The position numbers and the translations under genes are program-made. A stretch of 64,000 bases of DNA, from positions 1 through 64,000 of the forward strand of contig NZ_QTZO01000013.1 of assembly GCF_004025585.1 (NCBI RefSeq), read 5' to 3'. Source of the stretch: Pseudodesulfovibrio sp. S3. Lineage in GTDB: Bacteria > Desulfobacterota > Desulfovibrionia > Desulfovibrionales > Desulfovibrionaceae. Below, piece after piece: positions 44,650 to 57,494 of the stretch (the first letter of the stretch is position 1; the number at the start of each line of letters is the position of its first letter). The notes beneath the pieces are model-generated. The model worked only from the letters and a program-made list of their open reading frames with translations. It searched no databases and was not told the origin of the DNA.

Positions 44650-45762
44650 ATGGCTTCAAAGGTGTATTTCTGGAATCTGCGGGCCTCGTCCAAGGCTCCG
44701 TTCGGCAAGAGGATGCGCAGCCTGCTCAAGGCCGCCAAAGCGGATAAGGCCATCAACGAGGGCGACCTGACCGCGGTCAAGCTGCACTTCGGCGAACAGG
44801 GAACCACCGGTTTCCTGCGTCCTTTGTGGATCAAGCCGATCCTGGATTTCATCATCGAGGCGGGCGGGAAGCCGTTTTTGACCGATGCCTCCACCTTGTA
44901 TGTGGGCCAGCGCGGTGAGGCTGTGTCCCATGCCCTGTGTGCGGCCCGGCACGGTTGGGATCCGCTCATCCTGAATGCGCCGGTGATCATCGCCGATGGC
45001 CTCAGGGGAGAGTTCGAGGTGACCGTGCCCGTGGAGGGCAAGCATCTGGACGAGGTCTATCTGGGCGGGGCCATTGCCGAGGCCGATTTCCTGGTGTCGC
45101 TGAATCATTTCAAGGGGCACGAACTGGCCGGTTACGGAGGCGCTCTCAAAAATCTCGGTATGGGGGCCGCATCCAAGAAGGGCAAGATGCAGCAGCATTT
45201 TTCCACTGGTCCCATTGTCAAACCGGACCTGTGCGAGGCGTGCGAGGCCTGCATCAAGGCATGCAAGACCGGGGCGCTTTACATCGACGATACTATTGGC
45301 AAGATAGCCCTCAACGCGGAAAAGTGTGTGGGTTGCGGTGGCTGTTTCGTGGCTTGTCGCCACGGCGGCCTGGAGGTGAACTGGAAGGTGGGCGTTCAGG
45401 ACTTTCTGGAGCGGATGATGGAGTACGTCAAGGGCGTGCTGGCCACCAAGCGCACCCCCTGTCTGCATGTCAATTTCGTCATGGACGTGGTGCCCGACTG
45501 CGACTGTGTGGGCTTTACCGATGCACCCATCTGCCCGGATATCGGCGTCCTGGTCAGCTTCGACCCCGTGGCCGTGGATCAGGCGTCCATGGACCTGGTC
45601 AGTCAGGCCCAGCCCCTGTATCCGAGCCAGTTGCCCTTCGGGGTGACTCCCGGTCAAAACAAGTTTCTGGCCATCCACAGGCACGTGCCCGAAAACTTCG
45701 GCCTGGACTACGCCGAGGAACTCGGTATCGGCACACGGGAGTATGAGCTGGTGAGCCTGTAG
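44650..45762 (+). CDS. DUF362 protein with two 4Fe-4S clusters
   Basis: A 370-residue protein. The first 190 residues match DUF362 (TAVKLHFGEQGTTGF, LTDASTLYVGQR, NHFKGHELAGYGGALKN). A ferredoxin insert follows with CEACEACIKAC and CVGCGGCFVAC. The remainder returns to DUF362. An electron-transfer role is likely, reaction unknown. Common in anaerobes. ATG after aagga. Confidence 0.9.
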   Translation: MASKVYFWNLRASSKAPFGKRMRSLLKAAKADKAINEGDLTAVKLHFGEQGTTGFLRPLWIKPILDFIIEAGGKPFLTDASTLYVGQRGEAVSHALCAARHGWDPLILNAPVIIADGLRGEFEVTVPVEGKHLDEVYLGGAIAEADFLVSLNHFKGHELAGYGGALKNLGMGAASKKGKMQQHFSTGPIVKPDLCEACEACIKACKTGALYIDDTIGKIALNAEKCVGCGGCFVACRHGGLEVNWKVGVQDFLERMMEYVKGVLATKRTPCLHVNFVMDVVPDCDCVGFTDAPICPDIGVLVSFDPVAVDQASMDLVSQAQPLYPSQLPFGVTPGQNKFLAIHRHVPENFGLDYAEELGIGTREYELVSL

Positions 45763-45813
45763 GGGCTCTGTTCGAAGTCGTTTTTCCGTCTCCTGCGCAG
45801 ATGTACGGTGCGT

Positions 45814-46698
45814 CTATTTGCTGATCCAGAGGGCCGCGTCCGTGAGTTGGCGCAGGAGCTGTACCGAGACCGTGCTGGGAAACAGGTTTTCCATCCTGGT
45901 CTGACTGCTGGTGCCGTGCCGTCCCACGCCCACCGCAGAGTAGTTGCCCACCTGCACCTCACTGAGGATAGCCTTGACCACGTTTTTATCCGTGACCATC
46001 TTCAGTTCGATGCGGTCATCAGGGACGCCGTTCTCGCCCAGCAAGGCCAAACCCTCATCAAAGATACGCCCGGCCCGGGCCGTTTCGTAGCCCTGCTGGG
46101 CCACATGAAACAGCGTGAAGGTATGCCTGGGTTCCTCGGCCAGCATGTACCCGGCGTGGTCGACCATGCGCAGGGAGGGTTCTGAGCCGTCCATGCACAG
46201 CAGGATATCGTGCCGGGGGTGGTCGGGCGGCCGTTTGCAGACCCAGATGGGGAAATCGATGTCCTGCCACAACAGCTCGTGACACACGGAGTTCTCGAAT
46301 ATCTCCTCGAACCAGGAGAACTCCTTGCGGCCCAGGACCAGGGCATCGTAGAGGCCGTTTCGCGCTTCGTCGATGAGTTCCCGGACAGTGCCCACCTTGG
46401 AATGCACCACCTTGGTTCGTACTTTTTCACCGCTGCATCCTGCGACGTCGACTATCCAGCGGCGCGCATCTTCGAGCGCCTTTTTCCCTGAGCCTTTCTT
46501 GTGAGCCACAAGCTCCCTGTGCTCGTCGTCCGTGAGGGGCCTGTTTGTATCGAGCCTGTCGCAGATGACGACTCTGGGGGCAACATAGAACAGGGTCATC
46601 TTGAGGTCGCAGAAGCTGTCGAACACCTCGTTGAGGAAACGCAGGTTGTATGAGGCGGCGCGGTCGTCGCCGATGGCGAGGAGGAGGTCTTTTTCCAC
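45814..46698 (-). CDS. Tandem universal stress protein
   Basis: A 294-residue protein made of two UspA-like domains. The first begins DLLLAIGDDRAASYN and includes DALVLGRKEFSWFEEI; the second begins DILLCMDGSEPSLRMVDHAG and ends with NYSAVGVGRHG. The ATP-binding GxxG-x9-G(S/T) motif is imperfect in both. GTG start eight bases after aaaggag. Transcribed divergently from the DUF4390 gene. Confidence 0.88.
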   Translation of the reverse strand: MEKDLLLAIGDDRAASYNLRFLNEVFDSFCDLKMTLFYVAPRVVICDRLDTNRPLTDDEHRELVAHKKGSGKKALEDARRWIVDVAGCSGEKVRTKVVHSKVGTVRELIDEARNGLYDALVLGRKEFSWFEEIFENSVCHELLWQDIDFPIWVCKRPPDHPRHDILLCMDGSEPSLRMVDHAGYMLAEEPRHTFTLFHVAQQGYETARAGRIFDEGLALLGENGVPDDRIELKMVTDKNVVKAILSEVQVGNYSAVGVGRHGTSSQTRMENLFPSTVSVQLLRQLTDAALWISK

Positions 46699-46817
46699 GG
46701 GGAGGACTCCTTTGGGAATGTGTATTCGTTATTCATGACACTAACGGACCGGACCGGGAAAAGACAAGGCCGGACCTCTTGTCCTTTATATCGGGTGCTG
46801 GTACATGTTCAAGGATA

Positions 46818-47390
46818 ATGCGTACCCATGAGAAAAAGAAGATTTTGGCCCAAATCGGGGTTGTCCTGGTTATCCTCCTCCTGGCCGGAAGCGCACTGGC
46901 CCAGAGTCTGAGCCTCATGGCCCCTTCCCTGGCCAATGTACGGGGCAGGCTCACGGCCCGTTTCGGGGTCGCCGTGGAGGAGAAACCCATATTGAAGGGA
47001 GAGCTTGAGGACGGTGGCGTGCTGGTACTCAAGTGTCAGGTGCGGCTGATCGAAGCCAACGATTACTGGTTTAATCGTGTGATTTCCGAGGCCCAGTTCG
47101 AGAGCATCCTCAAGTTCGATCCGCTGACCAGGGATTTCATCATGTCCCTGCCTGATCGCGAGACCCTCCTGCGGAATACCGACCTGGGCAAGCTGCTCGA
47201 CGAGGGCTGGGGGACCATAGAAGCCAGCTTGGGCGAGTGGGCACTCCTTGACCGCGGCAGAAAGTACAGTCTGCTGCTGCATACCTCCATGAACGAGCAG
47301 GACGCGCCCGAGGGCGTGATGCGGTATATCTATTTCTGGTCCTGGGACGCCGGGGCCGACAACTCCTTTCAGCTTGATTTTACCTTCTAG
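46818..47390 (+). CDS. DUF4390 secreted/membrane protein
   Basis: A 190-residue protein with an N-terminal hydrophobic anchor (IGVVLVILLLAGSALA) and a DUF4390 body (LKCQVRLIEANDYWFNRVISEAQF, LTRDFIMSLPDRETLL). In many proteobacteria DUF4390 genes sit before ntrY-like kinases, as here with an 11-base gap. Function is unknown; a membrane partner of the kinase is possible. Confidence 0.88.
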   Translation: MRTHEKKKILAQIGVVLVILLLAGSALAQSLSLMAPSLANVRGRLTARFGVAVEEKPILKGELEDGGVLVLKCQVRLIEANDYWFNRVISEAQFESILKFDPLTRDFIMSLPDRETLLRNTDLGKLLDEGWGTIEASLGEWALLDRGRKYSLLLHTSMNEQDAPEGVMRYIYFWSWDAGADNSFQLDFTF

Positions 47391-47401
47391 CGGAGCTGCC
47401 A

Positions 47402-49594
47402 GTGACGCCTGATCCAATCCGCATCAGCTCCACCACCCGTCGTGACCAGAAGCGACACAAGCGCGAGTATATCCTTGCCCTGGTCTTTCTGGTGCTCATC
47501 GTCGGACTGACCTTTGCCGAACTCAAGTACCTGAGCGGGGATTACTACCTTATTCTCAACCTGCTCATTTTGAACGTGGTCTTCCTGCTGGCCATGCTTT
47601 TTTACGTGGCCAGGAATGCGGTCAGGCTCATTCTCGAACGGCAGCGAAGGGTTCTCGGGTCCAAGCTGCGCACGCGTCTGGTATTGGCTTTCATCTCTCT
47701 GTCGCTCATTCCTACCGTGCTCATCTATCTGGTCTCGGTGAAGTTCGTGCAGACCTCGGTGGACTACTGGTTCAAGGGCCAGGTGGAGGAGTCCATGGAG
47801 CAGGCCCTGGAGCTGGGACGGGCTTTTTACGGTTCGGCTCAGGAGCGGTTGGAGCGGCGCGGCGCGGTCATGATCAATGAGATCATCGAGTCCAAGTTCG
47901 CCTGGGGCGGCAAGGCCATGGACAAGTACCTGAGCAAGAAATTCGACGAATACGACCTGACCCTGGTGGGTGTCATCAACCCCGAGGGCAATGAACAGAA
48001 CACCCATGCCACGGCCCAGTGGAGTCAGGCCTGGCCTGAGATCAAGGAGAAGATCGACTGGGTGTCGCTGCGCGCGGACCCGCGTTCCTGGACGACCATC
48101 ATTCCCAAGCCCGGGTCCGATCTGGTGCTCGGGGTTACGCCCGTGGACGAAGGGCGGAGCGGCTATCTGGTCATCGGTGAAACCGTGGGCCAGGGGCTCC
48201 TGCACCGCCTCGATCAGATCGTGCGCGGCCTGGACGAATACAAGAAGCTCAAGACCCGCAAATATCCGTGGAAGATGAATCTCTATCTTACCCTGGGGGT
48301 CATGGCCCTGCTCATCATTCTGGGTGCCATCTGGTTCGGGTTCAGGCTGGCCAAGGAAATATCGGCCCCGGTTCAGGCCCTGGCCGCAGGCACCGAGCGC
48401 ATTGGGCGCGGGGACCTTTCCGTCCGCCTGGAGGATCGCTCCGACGACGAACTCGGGTTTCTGGTTCAGTCCTTCAACCGCATGGCCGAGGATCTGGAAC
48501 AGAGCCAGAACTCGGTGCAGCAGGCAAACGAGCGCCTGGGCCAGCAGAATCAGGAGTTGGAGCGGCGTGGGCAGTATATCGAGACCGTGCTCAACAACAT
48601 CACCTCGGGCGTCATCTCCATGGACGCCGAAGGACGCATCGGCACGGTGAACACCGCAGCCGAGAATATTCTCGGAGTTCCTGGTGTCTTTCTTATCGGC
48701 AAGGTGCCGCACAACCTGCTCTCCGGGGATTTCGCCCTGTTGATGCAGGGTGCCATCACGCAACTTTCCTCAAAACCCGGTGCAGTCTGGCAGCGTCAGA
48801 TCGATCTGCCCGTGCGGGGCAAGATCATCAAGGTCCTGGTCAACGTGGTGTCGCTCAAGAATGTGGGTGGTCGCAACGCGGGTCATGTGGCCGTGTTCGA
48901 GGACATCACCGAGCTGGAAAAAATTCAGCGTTTGGCCGCATGGCGTGAAGTGGCCCGCCGCATCGCCCATGAGATCAAGAATCCGCTCACTCCCATCAAG
49001 CTGTCGGCCCAACGTTTGCAGCGCAAGTATGGCGGCAGGATCGGCGAGGCGACTTTTGACGAGTGTACCGGGTTGATCGTCAACCAGGTGGAGCGGCTCC
49101 AGAACATGGTCACCGAGTTTTCTGCCTATGCCAAGCTGCCTGAAGTGCAGCCGCAACCGGACCTGCTGGCCCCGCTCCTGGAAGAGGTCACGGCCATGTT
49201 CGCGAATACCCATCGCAAGATAAAGTGGGATCTTTCCTTTTCCACGCCCATCCAGGAATTTCCCTTTGACCGGGAGGGTATCCGCAAGGTGCTCATCAAC
49301 CTGCTTACCAATGCGGCCGAGGCCCTGCGGGGCATGAAGGGCGGCGAGGTCCAGATCACGACCGCCCATGACGTTGAAGCGGGTACGGTGACCATTGCCG
49401 TGGCTGACAACGGGCCGGGGCTGCCCAAGGATTCCTCGCGCATGTTCGAGCCTTACTACACGGAAAAGAAGGGCGGCACAGGCCTGGGCCTGACCATTGT
49501 CCGGTCCATCGTCTCCGACCACGGCGGCACAGTTCGTGCCGCATCCAATCACCCTCAGGGAACGGTCTTCATCGTCGAGTTGCATGACGCCTGA
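47402..49594 (+). CDS. ntrY: NtrY-like membrane histidine kinase
   Basis: A 730-residue kinase. Hydrophobic segments at about 24-46, 52-72, 98-120 and 297-320 enclose a periplasmic domain. HAMP (about 320-375), PAS (about 395-500), HisKA with H523 (RRIAHEIKNPLTPIK) and HATPase (NLLTNAAEAL, DNGPGLP, KKGGTGLGLT) follow. The RIAHEIKNPLTP box and domain order are those of NtrY. Its expected partner NtrX is not next door but at 58636-60039 on the other strand. GTG start after gcggag. Confidence 0.9.
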   Translation: MTPDPIRISSTTRRDQKRHKREYILALVFLVLIVGLTFAELKYLSGDYYLILNLLILNVVFLLAMLFYVARNAVRLILERQRRVLGSKLRTRLVLAFISLSLIPTVLIYLVSVKFVQTSVDYWFKGQVEESMEQALELGRAFYGSAQERLERRGAVMINEIIESKFAWGGKAMDKYLSKKFDEYDLTLVGVINPEGNEQNTHATAQWSQAWPEIKEKIDWVSLRADPRSWTTIIPKPGSDLVLGVTPVDEGRSGYLVIGETVGQGLLHRLDQIVRGLDEYKKLKTRKYPWKMNLYLTLGVMALLIILGAIWFGFRLAKEISAPVQALAAGTERIGRGDLSVRLEDRSDDELGFLVQSFNRMAEDLEQSQNSVQQANERLGQQNQELERRGQYIETVLNNITSGVISMDAEGRIGTVNTAAENILGVPGVFLIGKVPHNLLSGDFALLMQGAITQLSSKPGAVWQRQIDLPVRGKIIKVLVNVVSLKNVGGRNAGHVAVFEDITELEKIQRLAAWREVARRIAHEIKNPLTPIKLSAQRLQRKYGGRIGEATFDECTGLIVNQVERLQNMVTEFSAYAKLPEVQPQPDLLAPLLEEVTAMFANTHRKIKWDLSFSTPIQEFPFDREGIRKVLINLLTNAAEALRGMKGGEVQITTAHDVEAGTVTIAVADNGPGLPKDSSRMFEPYYTEKKGGTGLGLTIVRSIVSDHGGTVRAASNHPQGTVFIVELHDA

Positions 49595-49784
49595 TCCGCT
49601 GGTCTTGTCCGTACATAAATCCGGAAGACACGGGTAACCGTGCAGGCGAACGTGTAATCGACGAGCAGGTCTGATTTTTCCAATCGTGTTGACATGTTGG
49701 AAACTGGCAATCGATTTCGAGCCGTGTTAATCTGGATTTGGGCGTGACGCTTTCACGCCCGAACACGTATTCAAGGATAATGCA

Positions 49785-50687
49785 GTGCGCGCAATAATCG
49801 CCGGCGGGACCGGCTTCATAGGCAGGGCTCTGGTTCGGGAACTCAAGGAGCACGGTTGGGAGATCGTGGTTCTGTCACGCAATCCCGGCAAGGTCGCTGC
49901 CGTGTTCGATACCGGCGTCATAGGTATGCCATGGGACAACGGCGACTGGCCCGACATGATCGAGCCGGATACGGCCGTGGTCAATCTGGCTGGGGAAGAC
50001 ATTGCGGGCGGTCGGTGGACCGGGGCCAGGAAGCGGCGCATCCTGGACAGCCGGGTCCGGGCGGGCGAGCGTATCGTTCAGGCTGTGAAAAAGGCGGGCG
50101 TTGCCCCCGGCGTCCTGATTCAGGCCTCGGCTGTTGGTTACTACGGTCCGTGCGGCAACACGCCTGTCAATGAATACGCTGAGTCCGGCAAGGGATTCCT
50201 GGCCGAAGTGACTCGTCGGTGGGAGTCTTCGACGTCCGGGCTGGAGGAGCTGGGTTCCAGGCGTTGTATCGTCCGTACGGGGGTGGTCCTCGGTCAGGGC
50301 GGAGCGCTCAAACGCATGTTGCCTCCCTTCCGATATTTCCTGGGCGGGCCTCCCGGCAGCGGTTTCCAGGGCGTCTCCTGGATTCACCTGCACGATGAAG
50401 TCAGGGCCATTCGGTTTCTCATGGAAAACCCCGAGGCCAGCGGTCCATACAATCTGACCTCCCCAAATCCGGTCAATTTCCGCAAGTTCGCCCACGCCTT
50501 GGGCACGGTCCTGAACCGTCCCTACAAGACCCCGGTGCCGCCGTTCGCCCTGCGTCTGCTGTTTGGTGAGATGGCCGACGAGGTGCTGCTCTCCGGTCAG
50601 TTGGCCCTGCCCGAACGGTTGATGAAGGCGGGCTTCACCTTCGGTTTTCCTGACCTCAGGGATGCGCTTCGGGATATTCTTCGATAG
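49785..50687 (+). CDS. TIGR01777-family NAD-dependent epimerase (YfcH-like)
   Basis: A 300-residue short-chain dehydrogenase/epimerase: N-terminal GGTGFIGRALVRELK, then VNLAGEDIAGGRW, QASAVGYYG (active-site Tyr) and VSWIHLHDEVRAI. The C-terminal DUF1731-like part (YKTPVPPFALRLLFGEMADEVLLSGQ) is present. The substrate is unknown. GTG start after aagga. Confidence 0.93.
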   Translation: MRAIIAGGTGFIGRALVRELKEHGWEIVVLSRNPGKVAAVFDTGVIGMPWDNGDWPDMIEPDTAVVNLAGEDIAGGRWTGARKRRILDSRVRAGERIVQAVKKAGVAPGVLIQASAVGYYGPCGNTPVNEYAESGKGFLAEVTRRWESSTSGLEELGSRRCIVRTGVVLGQGGALKRMLPPFRYFLGGPPGSGFQGVSWIHLHDEVRAIRFLMENPEASGPYNLTSPNPVNFRKFAHALGTVLNRPYKTPVPPFALRLLFGEMADEVLLSGQLALPERLMKAGFTFGFPDLRDALRDILR

Positions 50688-50693
50688 GGACTG

Positions 50694-51302
50694 CTACTTC
50701 CCCAAGCCGTGATCAAGAATGGCGATCTTTTCCGTCAGCCAGTTGGTCCAGAATCGGCAGACAGTTTTGTCGTGGTGTGCGGAAAGGGGATTCATGAACC
50801 CATGCCCCGCTTCGGCCTGATGACACAGCACCAGCGGTTTTGTCTCCAGGGTGCGGATCAACTCGGTCACGTCGAAGTGGGGTTCGCGGTTGGGAAAGAT
50901 CAAATCCACGGGCGCATGTGGGGTGAGGTCCGCCATGTCCCGGATGGCGGAGCCGTAGAAACAACATGCCCGGATCGCGGGTGAGGGTTTTTGGCAGGCA
51001 GCCGCCCAGACCGCACCGGCCCCGGCGCTGAAGCCGACCAGGAAAACCGGGTACTCGGCCCTGTTCAACCGTGCGGTTACCCGTCGGGCGTACTCCGCAT
51101 GCCCACACTGATCGAGATAGGCCGCATAAGCCTCGTTCTCGTTGGAGAAATGCGGGTCGCGGCCGTCATAGGGGTCGATGACGTTGACCCGGTACGCGAG
51201 CGGACGCAGGGTTTCCGCGAGGCTGTCCACGTGGGCCGTGCGTCCCCATATCTCGGTGGCCAATATGATTTCCAAATCTGTTCCTTGGCGTTGCTGGATC
51301 AT
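50694..51302 (-). CDS. Dienelactone hydrolase-like alpha/beta hydrolase
   Basis: A 202-residue hydrolase. The nucleophile elbow is GFSAGAGA (Ser in place of the usual dienelactone Cys), with the acid near LIFPNREPHFD and His in EAGHGFMNP. The start at 51302 has a weak site; the longer frame would cross the terminator of the peroxiredoxin gene. It may act on esters or lactones. Confidence 0.85.
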   Translation of the reverse strand: MIQQRQGTDLEIILATEIWGRTAHVDSLAETLRPLAYRVNVIDPYDGRDPHFSNENEAYAAYLDQCGHAEYARRVTARLNRAEYPVFLVGFSAGAGAVWAAACQKPSPAIRACCFYGSAIRDMADLTPHAPVDLIFPNREPHFDVTELIRTLETKPLVLCHQAEAGHGFMNPLSAHHDKTVCRFWTNWLTEKIAILDHGLGK

Positions 51303-51340
51303 AGTACATAGTCCCCATGCCGGGAACTGGCAACAAGGAG

Positions 51341-51373
51341 AACGCCCCCTCCGAACCGTTCGGAGGGGGCGTT
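51341..51373. terminator. Terminator of the peroxiredoxin gene
   Basis: A 15-bp perfect stem (51341-51355 with 51359-51373) with a three-base loop, 35 bases beyond the peroxiredoxin stop. T-runs are weak on both sides, so termination may depend on the very stable stem. Confidence 0.75.
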
Positions 51374-51408
51374 TGTGCAACAGGAGTTACGAGAGTGTGA
51401 GATCGTAA

Positions 51409-52041
51409 CTAGTCGTTAAGCGCTTCGTAGACCTTGCCCACCATGGCGTCGTTGGGGGTCAGGGTTTTTTCGCCGGGAGTCCACTTGGCCGGGCAGACCT
51501 CGGCGGGATGGTCCTTGAGGTAGGTGTTGGCCTCCATCTTGCGGACCAGTTCGTCGGCGTTGCGGCCCACGTTGTAGAAGTTGACTTCGGACGAGGCCAG
51601 CACGCCTTCGGGGTTGATGACGAAGGTGCCGCGCAGGGCCAGGCCGGTGTCGTAGTCCCAGACATCGAAGAAGCGGGACACTTCGCCCGTGGGGTCGGCG
51701 GCCATCTTGAACCTTACGTCCGCCAGCATGCGCTCGTCCGTCCTCCAGGCCATGTGGCTGAATTTGGTGTCCGTGGATACGGAGATCACCTCGGCACCCA
51801 GCTTGACCAGTTCCTGGTGTCTGGTTGCCAGATCAGCCAACTCGGTGGGGCAGACAAAGGTGAAGTCGGCCGGGTAGAAGAACAGGATGGTCCACTTGCC
51901 TTCTTTGCGCACAGCGCCCAGGTCCACTTCGCAGAAGGCACCTTCGGCAGGATCAAAGGCCTCCATGGTAAATGCAGGGACAGGCTGGCCTACTTTGGCG
52001 AAATCAGGCATCATTTCATCGGTATCGTGTTCGTGTGTCAT
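51409..52041 (-). CDS. 2-Cys peroxiredoxin (AhpC/Prx1 type)
   Basis: A 210-residue peroxiredoxin: peroxidatic Cys64 in FYPADFTFVCPTEL and resolving Cys near 183 in AEVCPAKW. It removes hydrogen peroxide and organic peroxides using a thioredoxin-like donor. The ATG follows aagga. It is a single-gene unit with its own terminator, consistent with high expression under oxygen stress in an anaerobe. Confidence 0.95.
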   Translation of the reverse strand: MTHEHDTDEMMPDFAKVGQPVPAFTMEAFDPAEGAFCEVDLGAVRKEGKWTILFFYPADFTFVCPTELADLATRHQELVKLGAEVISVSTDTKFSHMAWRTDERMLADVRFKMAADPTGEVSRFFDVWDYDTGLALRGTFVINPEGVLASSEVNFYNVGRNADELVRKMEANTYLKDHPAEVCPAKWTPGEKTLTPNDAMVGKVYEALND

Positions 52042-52256
52042 AATTTATTCCTTGTTATCGAGTGAGTTGAATTATTAATAGGAATGATTTCTGTTCTCAA
52101 GAGACTAGTGCTGGTCCGTACTGCCGTCAAGTGTTTTTTGCATAATTCCCCACTTTGCCCCCGGGAGCGTGGTAGTGTATACCGTGACTTCGTGCTGACG
52201 CGGCGTATGTGCCGGCGTCCGGGCTGGTCCTGATACATACAAATAAGAGAGTATAC

Positions 52257-55166
<2,910 letters not shown>

Positions 55167-55173
55167 GGGGCGG

Positions 55174-56403
55174 TCAGTCGTCGAGGAAAGCTTCCAGCGC
55201 GGCCTGGACTGTCGGGTACTGGACGGTCTGCATGATGTTGCGGGCTTTCCGGGCCAACCCTTTCCGGTCCGCCATGGTTCTCTGCATATCCCGGATGGTG
55301 GCGGCGTATTTGTCCGCCATGTCCGGGATGTTGCATTGCCGCATGATACGCTCGCAATCCGCGAATGACTGAAGACTCGGGCAGAGCAGGGAGCGGAAAT
55401 AGGCCACGGGCATGGCTTCGGTCAATCTGCCTTGATCCGCCAACATGCGGAACAGGGTGTCGTAGCCCGCAGCCCACAGCGGTTCCCGCTCCAGGAGCGC
55501 GAACAGATGTTCCGTGGTCGGATCGTCGAGGTGTCGGGCCAGTTCTTCCGTGCGTTCTTCGGGCAAGCGCACCATCAGCTCCAGCCAGGGGGTGAACCCC
55601 GGCTCGAACCCGTCAGCCAGGATCAGGTCGTACAAATCCGCCTTTGCGTGCCTGCACCGCCTCCGAAGCAGGCGCAGGTTGTCGGACTCATGGTCGAACC
55701 GTCCTTCGGTGCCGTGGGTGAGGTGATAGGTCACGCTCTGTGGGATGATCGAAAAATAACCGCCCTGTCGGGCTATGCGGCAACACAGGTCCACGTCTTC
55801 CATGCCGTTGACGAACCCTGCAAAAAAGCCGTTTTCAGCCTTGAACAGCCGGGTGGGCATGAGCAGGGCCGCTGCCGTGACCACGTTCAGCCTGCGTTGT
55901 TTTGTGACGGCCGGATGCGTGTGGGGAAAATATTCATACAGGTGCCGGAATTCCATGCCGTAGGAGACCGCAATGCCCAGGTGCTGCACCCGCTTGGAGC
56001 GCACGGTGCCGTCATCAGGGAACAGGAGCAGGGGGCCGACACCGGCAAGGCGGGGGTCGCCCTTCATGGCCTTGAGAAGCGGGGGCAACCAGTTGGGCGT
56101 CACGAGAGTGTCGTTGTTCAGGAAGTAGAGATATTCCGCCGAGCTGGCCCAGGCACCTTCGTTGCACGCCTTGGCAAACCCCAGATTTTCAGTCAGACGC
56201 AAATAGGTGAAGTGTTCGCCGAAGAGCGATTTGCCCAGCAGGGGGGCCTCGTCGGGCGTTTGGTCCGTGGAGCCGTTGTCCGCCAGGATGACCTGAAAAT
56301 CCGGGCCGGGGGTATGTTCCCTGAGGCTGTGCAGACAACTGCTCGTCAACTCCCAATTGTTCCATACCGGGATGACCACGGAAACGGTGTGCAGTGGTTT
56401 CAT
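55174..56403 (-). CDS. Glycosyltransferase family 2
   Basis: A 409-residue GT-A enzyme: VSVVIPVWNNWELTSSCL, ILADNGSTDQTPD (metal-binding region), LNNDTLVTPNWLPP and GFVNGMEDVDLCCRIARQGG. The last 150 residues are helical and of unknown role. It starts 15 bases after the methyltransferase gene on the same strand, so the pair may modify a surface glycan or flagellin. Confidence 0.9.
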   Translation of the reverse strand: MKPLHTVSVVIPVWNNWELTSSCLHSLREHTPGPDFQVILADNGSTDQTPDEAPLLGKSLFGEHFTYLRLTENLGFAKACNEGAWASSAEYLYFLNNDTLVTPNWLPPLLKAMKGDPRLAGVGPLLLFPDDGTVRSKRVQHLGIAVSYGMEFRHLYEYFPHTHPAVTKQRRLNVVTAAALLMPTRLFKAENGFFAGFVNGMEDVDLCCRIARQGGYFSIIPQSVTYHLTHGTEGRFDHESDNLRLLRRRCRHAKADLYDLILADGFEPGFTPWLELMVRLPEERTEELARHLDDPTTEHLFALLEREPLWAAGYDTLFRMLADQGRLTEAMPVAYFRSLLCPSLQSFADCERIMRQCNIPDMADKYAATIRDMQRTMADRKGLARKARNIMQTVQYPTVQAALEAFLDD

Positions 56404-56418
56404 AGTGTTGTCGGGTGG

Positions 56419-57135
56419 CTAGCCCATCTCCGGTTCGCTTTTCCAGGCAAAGAGCGGCGTCAGGGGTTTCATGTTCGTGAAGTCCACGCGCACGGCCACA
56501 AAGGCCCCCAGTGAGGGCGGCAGGATCTTCGAATTGATCAGGTTGCACAGGCCGGTGGGTTTCCAGGTCTTGGCGGGGCCGGGCAGGACCGAGCGGGCCA
56601 GGGTGGGGCGAAACCCCGTGGCATTGTGGATGAGGTCCTGCATTTCGCACCAGGTGAACCAATTGGCCTTGCTCAGGGTGGAGCCGGAGTTGCGCACGTT
56701 CATGGTGTAGTAGAGGGAGTTCTTGTTCAGGAAGCCGATGAGCAGTCCCTTTTCGGCCACACGGGCGGCTTCCGTGAGCATGGCCTCGGGTTCTTCCGTA
56801 AACTCCAGCACGGACCAGAGCAGGGCATAGTCGAACTCGTTGTCCGAGTAGCCCATGTGCTCTCCATGGCCCAGGTGCAGTTCGGCCCGGTTGCCGAATC
56901 GCTTGCGTGCGGCCATGATCATCTCCGGGGAGTTGTCCATGCCGGTCACGTCCAGTCCCATCTGATAGAGCATCTCCAGGAACAGCCCCGTGCCGCATCC
57001 GATCTCCAACAGCTTGTGCTTGCGGCGGGGCCATCCGGCCAGCACGTCCTGCAACAGCCGCGCCTCCTGGTCCAGGGCGTACTGCCCCTCCGGGGTGTCG
57101 AACCATGCTTCGTATCTATCCGGGTCCCATGCCAT
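56419..57135 (-). CDS. Class I SAM-dependent methyltransferase
   Basis: A 238-residue methyltransferase: motif I LLEIGCGTGLFLE near residue 40, VTGMDNSPEMI, and YALLWSVLEF. UbiE/methyltransferase-11 type. Upstream of and probably co-transcribed with the glycosyltransferase. The substrate is not evident. ATG after aaggga. Confidence 0.9.
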   Translation of the reverse strand: MAWDPDRYEAWFDTPEGQYALDQEARLLQDVLAGWPRRKHKLLEIGCGTGLFLEMLYQMGLDVTGMDNSPEMIMAARKRFGNRAELHLGHGEHMGYSDNEFDYALLWSVLEFTEEPEAMLTEAARVAEKGLLIGFLNKNSLYYTMNVRNSGSTLSKANWFTWCEMQDLIHNATGFRPTLARSVLPGPAKTWKPTGLCNLINSKILPPSLGAFVAVRVDFTNMKPLTPLFAWKSEPEMG

Positions 57136-57230
57136 CGGTTTGTCCCTTGAAAAGGTTTTCCGCTCCCTAAAGTATGACCATCTTGCCCCTTTCTGTAAAT
57201 AGGGCGTTTTTTGGATTTAAGAACTCCAAG

Positions 57231-57342
57231 GTTTTGTCTTCCAATTTGTGCACTCAAAAAATCTTGTCTACGCGGAAAGCCTCTTTTTGGGAGTCAAAAA
57301 GTTTTGTCTTCCAATTTGCGCATTCAAAAAGTTTTGTCTTCC
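57231..57342. repeat. Imperfect direct repeats upstream of the Fic gene
   Basis: A 30-base unit beginning gttttgtcttccaatttg occurs at 57231-57260 and 57301-57330 with two mismatches, and its first 12 bases recur at 57331-57342. Periods of 70 and 30 bases are uneven, so it is not a CRISPR array. The surrounding 300 bases are AT-rich, in contrast to the chromosome. Confidence 0.75.
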
Positions 57343-57427
57343 TCAATATTTATTTTTGGGAAACTAATAGCCCACTCACTGCGCAAAAAAACAAATAAGT
57401 CGATTTGTCGCCTAAAAGACAACAATC

Positions 57428-57456
57428 TTGACATGAAACAATGTTGATGTTTTAAA
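57428..57456 (+). promoter_or_regulatory. Sigma-70-like promoter of the Fic gene
   Basis: A perfect -35 (TTGACA, 57428-57433), a 17-base spacer and a fair -10 (TTTAAA, 57451-57456), 38 bases before the Fic start codon. Confidence 0.65.
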
Positions 57457-57494
57457 TGTTTAAAATTTAGTAAGCAAAATAAACAGGAAAAAAC

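Noticed and set aside
57231-57342. Possible CRISPR array
   Set aside because: Only two full repeats with unequal spacing, no spacers of constant length and no cas genes.
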